Below are positions 1 through 5,391 of a stretch of DNA of 6,741 bases, one piece after another. The stretch covers positions 1 through 6,741 of the forward strand of contig VGFN01000056.1 of the NCBI GenBank assembly GCA_016868875.1, in the 5' to 3' direction. Both the position numbers and the translations under genes were made by a program. Every line of letters begins with the position of its first letter. The first letter of the stretch is position 1. Source of the stretch: Bacteroidota bacterium (GTDB lineage Bacteria; Bacteroidota; Bacteroidia; UBA7662). The notes under the pieces were generated by a model. That model ran no database searches, was not told where the DNA came from, and saw only the letters and a program-made list of their open reading frames with translations.

Positions 1-264
1 CCCCGCCAAATCCAGAACAGCCTTCGATTCCGTTTCCTCACCCAATACGACGAAAAAGACTCCATTGGCAAGCGCTACCGCCGTCAGGACGCCCTGGGCA
101 CCCCCGTTTGCTTGACCATCGACCACCAATCCCTGGAGGACCACTGCGTCACCCTGAGGCAACGCGACAGCATGCAGCAGGAACGCATCCCCATTGCCCA
201 AATCCACGTCGCCCTGGAACCCTTGCTCTCCATCGAAAGCGCCCTGGCCGGGTTGGTCGAGTAA
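1..264 (+). CDS. glyQS: Glycine--tRNA ligase, C-terminal fragment (alpha2 type)
   Basis: This is the last 87 codons of glycyl-tRNA synthetase, cut by the left window edge; the frame is open from base 1 and ends with TAA at 262-264. The enzyme charges tRNA-Gly with glycine in the cytoplasm. What identifies it is the block YDEKDSIGKRYRRQD followed by GTPVCLTID and later TLRQRDSMQQERI, which is the signature of the C-terminal anticodon-binding domain of the single-chain, dimeric GlyRS found in eukaryotes, archaea and part of the bacteria including Bacteroidota. The tetrameric GlyQ/GlyS type lacks it. The family is usually about 450-520 residues, so roughly four fifths of the gene lies outside the window. 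Nothing looks broken. An AT-rich inverted repeat follows 16 bases after the stop. The family call is secure; the gene symbol follows common usage for this type (glyQS or glyS). Confidence 0.93.
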   Translation, partial: PRQIQNSLRFRFLTQYDEKDSIGKRYRRQDALGTPVCLTIDHQSLEDHCVTLRQRDSMQQERIPIAQIHVALEPLLSIESALAGLVE

Positions 265-280
265 AGGAATTTTCTATCAT

Positions 281-297
281 TTTTTGTTAAACAAAAA
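281..297 (+). terminator. AT-rich hairpin after the GlyRS gene, possible weak terminator
   Basis: Arms TTTTTGT (281-287) and ACAAAAA (291-297) are perfectly complementary around a 3-base loop, 16 bases after the GlyRS stop. The position fits transcription termination. The stem is almost entirely A/T and no clean T-run follows, so a strong intrinsic terminator is not shown. It may equally be a chance AT-rich palindrome. Confidence 0.3.
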
Positions 298-393
298 TTG
301 ATATTTGGTTGAATTGCTTGGCAGGAGGTTCCATTCGGGCCCTTCTTTCGATAGTCAAATTCCTAGAAACCCCTGACAAGTAGGGTCCAAGAG

Positions 394-423
394 TTGGAAA
401 AAAGCCCGTGTTGTTATAGTTTG
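394..423 (+). promoter_or_regulatory. Candidate Bacteroidota-type promoter for the WYL regulator
   Basis: TTGG at 394-397 and TATAGTTTG at 415-423 are separated by 17 bases. Bacteroidota housekeeping promoters carry TTG near -33 and TAnnTTTG near -7; here the -7 match has one extra base between TA and TTTG, so it is close but not exact. A transcript would begin near 430 and give a leader of about 34 bases before the ATG at 464, a plausible distance. There is no AGGAGG-like sequence just before that ATG, which is normal for the phylum. Confidence 0.35.
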
Positions 424-463
424 GTGGCTCAAAGGCCCAGAAGGCTGGCGGGTCATTTATTCT

Positions 464-1366
464 ATGTTAAATCAACACCGAATTTTGAGGGTTCTCAAGC
501 TGGTCCGCTATTTGCGCGGGGAGCCGGCCAAAGACATGAAACAAATTGCGTTTCATCTCAAAACCTCCGAGCGCACCGTTTACCGATACCTCGAAATGCT
601 CAAGGATTTGGGCTTTGACCTCCATCGCGACCCGACCAACAACCAGGTCAAAATTGTGGGCAGCCACCAGGACCTCCTGCCTTTTACCACCCAAGAAAAC
701 CAGTTCATCGCGCAGGTCATTCGCAGTGCCGCCATGAACCATCCCCTGGCCGATTCGGTCTTGTCCAAATTAGAGATGGGGACCGGAACCGCGGGCCAAG
801 GCAACGGTCCTACCGATAACTTGTACTTGGGGCATCTGGGCCACCTCATCGAAACCATCAGCTCGGCCATCGAGGCGGGTAAGCAAATTCGCATCATCGC
901 CTACGCTTCGGCGCATAGCCAAACCATCGAGGACCGCATCGTGGAACCCGTTTGTTTTACGGAGCAGTACCGCAGTTTGTCCGCCTTTGAGGTGGCCACC
1001 CAAACCAACAAATACTTTAACATCGAACGCATGGGCGATGTAGAGATTCTGGACCAGGACATCCAGCACAAAGCCGAGCATCGCTATTTCAAACCCGATG
1101 TCTTTGGATTTCAGGGCCAGGAACCCGTCCGCGCTGTGGAGATGGAATTGAGCCTGCGTGGGATGCTTTTGTTAAGGGAACAATACCCGGCCTCCGCTGC
1201 CCTGATCACCCGAATCGGTAACGAAGCCCGCTACCGCTTTAAGGCCAAGGTGCAGGATTTTCGGGCACCTGGCGCTTTTGCCCTGCGACTACCCGAAGAG
1301 GTCCGCGTCCTCGGCTCCCCTGAGTTCCTGGACTACTTGCAGAGCCTCAGCAGGGAGCTGTCCTAA
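464..1366 (+). CDS. Helix-turn-helix / WYL-domain transcriptional regulator
   Basis: A 300-residue protein with the layout of the YafY-like regulators: an N-terminal winged helix-turn-helix (about residues 5-62; residues 25-50 hold the two helices of the DNA-binding motif, with TSERTVYRYLEMLKDLGF as recognition helix), a linker, a WYL domain (about 140-205) and a C-terminal WCX-like dimerisation region (about 215-300). WYL domains bind ligands, in characterised cases nucleotides, nucleic acid ends or small molecules, and control DNA binding. The WYL stretch keeps the basic pattern (EPVCFTEQYRSLSAFEVAT, then NKYFNIERM) but the Trp-Tyr-Leu tripeptide itself is YRSL here, a common divergence. 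The ATG at 464 is preferred because a candidate promoter lies about 40 bases upstream and the HTH begins at once. It stands alone: GlyRS upstream is on the same strand but 199 bases away, and the next gene converges with a 15-bp gap. Target genes are not evident. Family call secure, role unknown. Confidence 0.88.
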   Translation: MLNQHRILRVLKLVRYLRGEPAKDMKQIAFHLKTSERTVYRYLEMLKDLGFDLHRDPTNNQVKIVGSHQDLLPFTTQENQFIAQVIRSAAMNHPLADSVLSKLEMGTGTAGQGNGPTDNLYLGHLGHLIETISSAIEAGKQIRIIAYASAHSQTIEDRIVEPVCFTEQYRSLSAFEVATQTNKYFNIERMGDVEILDQDIQHKAEHRYFKPDVFGFQGQEPVRAVEMELSLRGMLLLREQYPASAALITRIGNEARYRFKAKVQDFRAPGAFALRLPEEVRVLGSPEFLDYLQSLSRELS

Positions 1367-1381
1367 AACCGCTTCGGAGGG

Positions 1382-1777
1382 TTAATTCGCGGGGCGGGTA
1401 TGGGTTTGTTTGCAATGCCGATCGTAGGTATAGATATGGGATCCTTTTTGGACATTGAAATAATTGCCGGCAGCGTTGCGAAAGCTATCCTTGGATCCCA
1501 ATGGCATGGAGGCAATTTGTCGAGAACGCTCATCGTAGGTGTAGAGGTGGGAACCTTTGCGAACCACAAAAAAGGTGGACGAGGTTCCCAAAAACTCATC
1601 ATTACTTCCAATCGGCATGGATGAAACCTGACGGTTCTGGTCGCCAATGACATACAAATGGGAACCCTTCTGCTGCACATCCAGAATCTGGGCTTGGGTA
1701 GGAACGACCCAAAGCCACAGTACCAGGGTCAACAGGCCGCATCTCTGTAGGGGTTTGAAAAAATATGGACTATTCAT
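1382..1777 (-). CDS. Small exported protein with 37-residue repeats (KGSHxYTYD)
   Basis: A 131-residue protein with an N-terminal signal peptide: basic/polar start, hydrophobic stretch at about residues 13-25 (GLLTLVLWLWVV), and a likely signal peptidase I site after PTQA at residue 29. The mature part is a tandem repeat of exactly 37 residues: KGSHLY/KGSHIY begins at residues 37, 74 and 111, and each full unit continues with RQ(V/I)xSMPxGSxDxF and an aromatic-rich end. Two full units plus a partial third are present; the third ends in an HCKQTHTRPAN tail aligned with the first part of a unit, so it is a natural end rather than a frameshift. Alternating small, aromatic and polar residues suggest a beta-strand repeat, such as propeller-like or solenoid blades; that is inference. 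It is probably periplasmic or surface-exposed. I recognise a repeat style seen in Bacteroidota secreted proteins but no function. Its stop lies 15 bp from the converging WYL gene's stop. Confidence 0.82.
   Translation of the reverse strand: MNSPYFFKPLQRCGLLTLVLWLWVVPTQAQILDVQQKGSHLYVIGDQNRQVSSMPIGSNDEFLGTSSTFFVVRKGSHLYTYDERSRQIASMPLGSKDSFRNAAGNYFNVQKGSHIYTYDRHCKQTHTRPAN
1421..1669 (-). repeat. Coding tandem repeat, period 111 bp
   Basis: The block reading atgggatcc / gtgggaacc / atgggaacc on the plus strand recurs at 1436, 1547 and 1658, each 111 bases apart, matching the 37-residue protein repeat. Copies have diverged at the DNA level, so this is an old, selected duplication rather than a recent slippage event. 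Confidence 0.85.
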
Positions 1778-1820
1778 CTACTTTTTAAATTATTGGTTAG
1801 GGTAATGGCTTCACTTCTAG

Positions 1821-1828
1821 CAAAGTTA
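1821..1828 (-). promoter_or_regulatory. Exact TAnnTTTG -7 element before the repeat-protein gene
   Basis: On the minus strand the sequence TAACTTTG (plus strand CAAAGTTA) matches the Bacteroidota -7 consensus exactly. It sits about 43 bases before the ATG at 1777, leaving a leader of roughly 35 bases. No TTG is seen at the -33 position; that space is taken by the GC-rich hairpin that follows the upstream vWA gene. This suggests the repeat-protein gene has its own promoter. Confidence 0.4.
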
Positions 1829-1835
1829 ATAACCC

Positions 1836-1863
1836 CCCCCGGGAACGCGGTGGAACCCGGGGG
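1836..1863 (-). terminator. GC-rich hairpin downstream of the vWA gene
   Basis: CCCCCGGG at 1836-1843 and CCCGGGGG at 1856-1863 are perfect reverse complements with a 12-base loop. On the minus strand it comes about 50 bases after the vWA stop and is followed by GGGTTATTAAC rather than a T-run. It is well placed to end the vWA transcript, but it is not a textbook intrinsic terminator. Confidence 0.4.
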
Positions 1864-1879
1864 ACGGAGTGGATACGAG

Positions 1880-1895
1880 GCAGGCTGAGGCCTGC
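1880..1895 (-). terminator. Second hairpin, GCAGGC-loop-GCCTGC, after the vWA stop
   Basis: GCAGGC (1880-1885) and GCCTGC (1890-1895) form a 6-bp stem with a 4-base loop, 18 bases beyond the vWA stop codon. A competing pair, CTAGGG near 1895-1900 and CCCTAG at 1912-1917, includes the TAG stop itself. The 3' end of this transcript is therefore strongly structured. Role (termination, RNA stability) is inferred. Confidence 0.35.
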
Positions 1896-1913
1896 TAGGG
1901 CCGAGCCAAGTCC

Positions 1914-2621
1914 CTAGGCCTTGCGCTCGTCGTTATCAAATTTCTTACTGAATTCGCTGCGGCGGCTTTCCACGAAATTCATCTTTTCCTTGATGATTTC
2001 GTCCATGTAATGGTCGCGGGCGCTTTCCATGCCGGCTTTGGTCTTCTGGAACATGACCCGGCGGTGGGACTCGATATTCAGGGTATCGGCCATGCTCGTG
2101 ATGTCGTGATCGGTCCCGTAGTAGTCAAAGGCCCAGCCTTCAGCGATCAGACCGCGAATGAGGGCCCCAATCTGGCTGGCCCTGTATTCCCTACTGGCAT
2201 TCTCCTCCCCGTCGGATACGATAAAGACCTTGACCTGGTACTGCTCCTTCTGCAGGTCCAGGATCCGTAGGGATTCTTTGAGCTTGTGGATGGACATCCC
2301 GATGGCATCAAACATGGGGGTACTGTCCGATGGGGTGTATTCCGGGAAGACCTTATCCCAGGCATTGATTTTGACCAGGGGAATGTTCTCGTTGACATAG
2401 GGCTTCCCAAAGGTCCACATGTTGATGTACTGCGTCAGGTCGGGAATATCCTGCTGTTCCTGAATCAAGCGGTGCAGGTAACCCTCAAAGACCTCTTTGG
2501 CCGCAGAGGCGATGGAACCCATGGAACCGCTTTCGTCCAGGATCAGGACATTGAAAACGTAAGAAGCATCAGCGGAGGCGGCGGCGTTGGAAGCGGCGGC
2601 ATTGAATGGGGTTTGGTTCAT
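1914..2621 (-). CDS. Stand-alone von Willebrand factor A (vWA) domain protein
   Basis: A 235-residue protein that is essentially one vWA domain. The metal-ion-dependent adhesion site is complete: DESGSM (D29, S31, S33), T101 in SDSTPMFDA, and D137 in VSDGEENASREY. The last block, with a later EGWAFDYYGTDHD, is typical of cytoplasmic or phage-associated single-domain vWA proteins rather than adhesins. Such proteins bind partners through a Mg2+ or Mn2+ ion. There is no signal peptide or membrane segment. Residues 7-19 are a low-complexity Ala/Asn/Ser stretch, probably a flexible tail, and residues 205-235 are highly charged (KEKMNFVESRRSEFSKKF), likely helical. The ATG at 2619-2621 is the only reasonable start ahead of the first strand; no Shine-Dalgarno is seen. 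No typical partner (MoxR ATPase, PP2C phosphatase, Ser/Thr kinase, Ter proteins) is in the window, so the pathway is unknown. Family call secure. Confidence 0.9.
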   Translation of the reverse strand: MNQTPFNAAASNAAASADASYVFNVLILDESGSMGSIASAAKEVFEGYLHRLIQEQQDIPDLTQYINMWTFGKPYVNENIPLVKINAWDKVFPEYTPSDSTPMFDAIGMSIHKLKESLRILDLQKEQYQVKVFIVSDGEENASREYRASQIGALIRGLIAEGWAFDYYGTDHDITSMADTLNIESHRRVMFQKTKAGMESARDHYMDEIIKEKMNFVESRRSEFSKKFDNDERKA

Positions 2622-2744
2622 GATTTGGGATTTAGGGGGTTGAAGTGAAAAGAGGTAAGCGGTGATCGGTGATTCATCGTCTGCAGCGATCGATCATTCC
2701 TTGCAAAGACCGTGCCAAGCCTTGGTCAAATCGGGTCAAAGCCT

Positions 2745-2762
2745 CGTGTGCGCGCGCATATA
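2745..2762. other. 18-base alternating pyrimidine-purine tract
   Basis: From c2745 to a2762 pyrimidine and purine alternate without a break, mostly CG and TG steps ending in ATATA. Such tracts can adopt left-handed Z-DNA under negative supercoiling. It leads directly into the long palindrome that starts at 2760. Any role is inference. Confidence 0.5.
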
Positions 2763-2780
2763 AAATGTTATACATTTTAT
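2760..2780. promoter_or_regulatory. Perfect 9-bp-arm palindrome, candidate operator
   Basis: ATAAAATGT (2760-2768) and ACATTTTAT (2772-2780) are perfect reverse complements around TAT. It lies about 140 bases before the vWA start, in the gap between the peptidase stop and the vWA gene, both on the minus strand. Size and spacing fit the site of a dimeric regulator; the alternative is an AT-rich hairpin at the end of the peptidase transcript. Confidence 0.45.
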
Positions 2781-2795
2781 TTGAAGGCCTTCAAA
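2780..2795. promoter_or_regulatory. Perfect 16-bp palindrome TTTGAAGGCCTTCAAA
   Basis: The sequence equals its own reverse complement over 16 bases with no spacer, and it abuts the preceding palindrome, sharing base 2780. With no loop it suits a DNA-binding site better than an RNA hairpin. No known consensus is recognised. Confidence 0.45.
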
Positions 2796-2907
2796 AATTG
2801 ATAGGAACCTGACAAAATGACCGATGACAAATTGCCGTGAAAATCGGACAAATAACCCATAACGAATTGATTTACTTGGCTTTGATAGATATTTTCAGCA
2901 TGTCAGG

Positions 2908-4362
2908 TCAGGATGGCAGACCAACGATACCACAATACGCACTATTGACAGCTTGGGTCATTCGTTCAAAATCCAGGGTATCGATGCTATCCGTCACCTG
3001 ATGGTAGTGGGGGTTCCGAACAAAGGCGGTATCGTTGATCATCAAAGCCGGGTACCCGAATTTCCAATAATTGCTATGGTCCGACATTCCAACTAAACCG
3101 CTCAATACGGTTGGGAAATTTTGATCGGGCAGGCCTATACCCACTACCTGAATTTCGGAATCCTTGGCCATGGCTTGGTAAAAAGCCTGGTTGAATTCCC
3201 CGTATTCGGGACGGCCAATGACCCCTATGAAATCAGCCACCGTCGGGACCATCCCTTGGAGGGAAGAATCAGGGAGGGGCTGAGAACCGGGCTCATCGGA
3301 ATAGTAGCCGATCATTTCGTAACAAATCATGCCTTTGACCGGAATACCTGCCTCGTGCAATGATTTGGCGTGCACATAGCTCCCCATTTGGCTGCTCCCA
3401 TAAAACGGAGGCTCCTCCAGGCAATACCCCACCAATTCGATATCGTAAGCCAAATCCGGCTTCCTTTTGGCCAAAAGCCGGGCCGTTTCCAGCAAACCCG
3501 CCACAGCGCTTGCGTTGTCATCCGCTCCCGGTTGGTCTCCGGCCACATCGTAATGCGCCCCCACCACCAACAGCGGGCGTGGTTCATTCCCCTCCATAGG
3601 CCGTGGACTGGTATAACGTGCCACCACGTTGTTGAATTCACGACCATCCGCCATCCAGGTCTGACGATGCACCGGAAGCCCGTACTCGGCGAAATGGTCG
3701 GCAATATACCTAGAAGCTTGTTGGAGGCTCTCGGCATTCATCGAATTGCGCGCTGGGTTGAGCTCGGTAAGGAATTGAACGTGGGCGTACAAGTTCTTTT
3801 TAAGAATAATTGATTTCTTTTTTAGAATAATTGATTTGTATTGGCTGTAATCTTTTGGTGTTACATAATCAGCATCCATGTATACGTCGAATCCTTCTCG
3901 TTCCGCATAATCGTAGAACTGCATTTTTTCCATGAAATATTGACAATCTTCTTCAGGTCCATGCACTCCAAAATCATCACTCCAAAAATATGCTCCCGCA
4001 TATACACCTATGATATCACATCCAGAGTGGGCCATTCCATCCAAATCCCAAGAAAGCGATACTGCTACTTGATAATTTTGATCAAATTCATTTTCAAAGG
4101 ATTCTACAATTTTTTCATAAATCTCAGATAATAATTCATCTTGATTGTCTTTTAGGTTAAAATTCAAAATAGCATCAAACCACTCGTCCAAAGTCCATTG
4201 ATCACGTTGTTTATAAATCTCCATCGCCTGTGCGTTCTTTTCATCGTCCAGATCTGAGAGACATGAATTAATGATTCCATCCATAGCATCACGAAACATT
4301 TTCTCGTGGGGATGCCCTTTATGTTTTTGAATACAAAGGTCCAAAGCTTCATAATAGTCCAT
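2908..4362 (-). CDS. M28 family zinc aminopeptidase fused to an unknown N-terminal domain
   Basis: 484 residues from the ATG at 4360-4362; the frame stays open to an ATG at 4452, but that extra 30-residue piece is AT-rich and leader-like, so the inner start is preferred. Residues about 191-484 are an M28 peptidase that removes N-terminal amino acids using two zinc ions: H270 (VGAHYD), bridging D282 (GADDNASAVAGLLE), catalytic E316 and ligand E317 (YCLEEPPF), E349 in YEMIGY at the usual Asp position, and H454 (NPHYHQVTDS). All key residues are present, so activity is plausible. Residues 1-175 are unrecognised: a helical, acidic half, then a segment with SWDLDGMAHSGCDIIGVYAGAYFW. Their DNA is far more AT-rich than the peptidase part. 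The two are joined by SIILKKKSIILKK, a duplicated heptad. M28 enzymes of Bacteroidota usually carry a signal peptide; none is present here, so this form would be cytoplasmic unless exported otherwise. A sequencing-error fusion of two genes is possible but no frame break is needed. Confidence 0.85.
   Translation of the reverse strand: MDYYEALDLCIQKHKGHPHEKMFRDAMDGIINSCLSDLDDEKNAQAMEIYKQRDQWTLDEWFDAILNFNLKDNQDELLSEIYEKIVESFENEFDQNYQVAVSLSWDLDGMAHSGCDIIGVYAGAYFWSDDFGVHGPEEDCQYFMEKMQFYDYAEREGFDVYMDADYVTPKDYSQYKSIILKKKSIILKKNLYAHVQFLTELNPARNSMNAESLQQASRYIADHFAEYGLPVHRQTWMADGREFNNVVARYTSPRPMEGNEPRPLLVVGAHYDVAGDQPGADDNASAVAGLLETARLLAKRKPDLAYDIELVGYCLEEPPFYGSSQMGSYVHAKSLHEAGIPVKGMICYEMIGYYSDEPGSQPLPDSSLQGMVPTVADFIGVIGRPEYGEFNQAFYQAMAKDSEIQVVGIGLPDQNFPTVLSGLVGMSDHSNYWKFGYPALMINDTAFVRNPHYHQVTDSIDTLDFERMTQAVNSAYCGIVGLPS
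3795..3836. repeat. 21-bp tandem duplication at the fusion junction
   Basis: Bases 3795-3815 and 3816-3836 are two copies of the same 21-base unit (tctttttaagaataattgat plus t) differing only at 3802/3823. They encode SIILKKK-SIILKKN on the minus strand and keep the reading frame. The pair sits exactly where GC-rich peptidase DNA meets AT-rich upstream DNA. Near-identity points to a recent duplication by slippage or recombination. Confidence 0.9.
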
Positions 4363-4461
4363 AAATTTTAGTTTAAATTTTGATTTACATTGAAATAATG
4401 TTGTTAAATATTGAATAATGAGGTGAGGCATCCCTGTCGATGGTCTTGTCATCGATAATCG

Positions 4462-4477
4462 GGCCTGGATCCAGGCC
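4462..4477 (-). terminator. Perfect 16-bp palindrome GGCCTGGATCCAGGCC, possible terminator
   Basis: The 16 bases are their own reverse complement and can fold as a 6-bp GGCCTG/CAGGCC stem with a GATC loop. On the minus strand it starts about 20 bases after the nuclease stop at 4498 and lies some 100 bases before the preferred peptidase start. It fits an end-of-transcript hairpin for the nuclease gene, though no T-run follows; an operator for the peptidase gene is the alternative. Confidence 0.4.
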
Positions 4478-4497
4478 TGTTGCAGGGATCGTAAACG

Positions 4498-5148
4498 CTA
4501 GAAGGCCAAGATTTTGGCGCGTTTCATCACGTACATCAAGCCTAGGACATCCTGCTTGTTGTAGTCCAGCAATTCCTTCCAGCGGGAGGCCGCCAGAGGG
4601 GTCAAACGCTCGATGTCTCCGTTGTGATTTTTGAGCTGTCTGAATACTTGAGTCAAGACCCTTGTTACCCCCTTAAGCGGATATTCTTGATAGGCATTGT
4701 ACCGAAAGTACTTCATCAATTCCTTGAGCCCAAAAGGTCTCGGTCGGTTCTCTCGGTCGTTCAGAGTAAACCAACGCCCCAACGGCTTCCTTGCGTTCAA
4801 GTAAACCTCGGAAATATCGCCGTAATATTCCGCAAAGACATTGGCTTCGTGTTCGCTATACCCTACCAGGTACTTGTTGTGGACCAGAGCCCGTCGGTAC
4901 ATGCGGTGAAGGAAGGTCTTGATGGACTGGTACTTGACAAAGGGATGACCCAATTTGACAAGGGCCTTGAAACGTTCATCCAAAATCACCACCCGAAAAT
5001 GCCCGTCTTCCCATACCCCCGCAAAGACCGGTGGCTTGCCCCTGTACCCCTCAAAATCGATGACAATAAACTGCGAAGCATTGACCGGGTAATCACCTGG
5101 CCCTAGAGGGCGAACGGCAGGGGGTGTTGGCGTGGATCTAACGGGCAT
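4498..5148 (-). CDS. DEDD-type 3'-5' exonuclease, RNase_H_2 (COG2251/YprB-like)
   Basis: 216 residues from the ATG at 5146-5148; the frame also opens from a TTG at 5173-5175, but nine extra Pro-rich residues add nothing. The fold is read from three blocks: D31-F-E33 in FIVIDFEGYRG with a following strand-turn-strand (VFAGVWEDGHFRVV), the middle block LVGYSEHEANVF (about 95-105), and Y196-N-K-Q-D200 in YNKQDVLGLMYVM. This is the RNase H-like layout of the RNase_H_2 family, where the middle block typically reads HYxxYE with Glu instead of the Asp of classical DnaQ exonucleases. Proteins of this family are predicted nucleases acting on DNA or RNA ends, often attached to RecB-like or helicase domains; here the domain is alone. 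Residues 1-22 are Pro/Thr-rich and probably disordered. There is no export signal, so it is cytoplasmic. No repair gene is adjacent. Fold call good; substrate unknown. Confidence 0.72.
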   Translation of the reverse strand: MPVRSTPTPPAVRPLGPGDYPVNASQFIVIDFEGYRGKPPVFAGVWEDGHFRVVILDERFKALVKLGHPFVKYQSIKTFLHRMYRRALVHNKYLVGYSEHEANVFAEYYGDISEVYLNARKPLGRWFTLNDRENRPRPFGLKELMKYFRYNAYQEYPLKGVTRVLTQVFRQLKNHNGDIERLTPLAASRWKELLDYNKQDVLGLMYVMKRAKILAF

Positions 5149-5320
5149 AGGCGATGGTCGGGGCTGGTTTGTCAAAATTGATTCAGGACTTAGGCAATCA
5201 ATTTAATCAAAAACCGTGCCAAGAAGAAAAAAACGATTGGAGAGCCCAAAGGGCAATTAGAGCAGGTCATTGACCCAACTTGTCAATTCCCAAAAAAAAA
5301 TTGCGGGGGTGGTCGCAACT

Positions 5321-5348
5321 CGCTGCGGGTCGCTATAGTTTTGCAGCG
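5321..5348 (+). promoter_or_regulatory. TAnnTTTG box inside a CGCTGC/GCAGCG inverted repeat
   Basis: TAGTTTTG at 5336-5343 matches the Bacteroidota -7 consensus exactly, and perfect 6-bp arms CGCTGC (5321-5326) and GCAGCG (5343-5348) flank it. No TTG stands at the expected -33 position. If used, it gives a leader of about 150 bases before the ATG at 5497. Arms that bracket a core promoter would suit repressor binding, but the overlap may be chance. Confidence 0.3.
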
Positions 5349-5391
5349 CATAACATCAAGAACCCTTCAATGGGTGCCAACCGAGTCGCGA

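Noticed and set aside
108..290. 60-codon plus-strand frame
   Set aside because: It lies in another frame of the GlyRS gene, whose motifs are unmistakable, and its product is Pro/Arg/His-rich as expected of a shadow frame.
323..328. AGGAGG Shine-Dalgarno-like sequence
   Set aside because: No ATG, GTG or TTG follows at a suitable distance; the only possible product is a 16-codon frame from ATT. Genes here do not use such sites.
1367..1381. CCG-CTT-CGG mini-hairpin between the convergent WYL and repeat-protein genes
   Set aside because: A 3-bp stem in a 15-bp gap with no T-run is too weak to call a terminator.
1400..1624. 74-codon plus-strand frame
   Set aside because: It is antisense to the repeat protein, which has a signal peptide and a phased repeat, so this frame is a shadow.
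2640..2700. Repeated GATCG/TGATCG words suggesting an array
   Set aside because: The words are short, unevenly spaced and not part of a repeat-spacer structure. No CRISPR array is present anywhere in the window.
3841..4131. 96-codon plus-strand frame opposite the unknown N-terminal domain
   Set aside because: The antisense of an AT-rich gene; the minus-strand frame continues into the peptidase and has a sensible acidic composition.
4363..4452. 30-residue upstream extension of the peptidase fusion
   Set aside because: It is very AT-rich, has no domain or signal-peptide features and looks like a leader; the ATG at 4362 is the better start, though the longer form cannot be excluded.
4624..5106. 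160-codon plus-strand frame
   Set aside because: It is wholly antisense to the nuclease gene, whose DFEG and YNKQD motifs support the minus strand.
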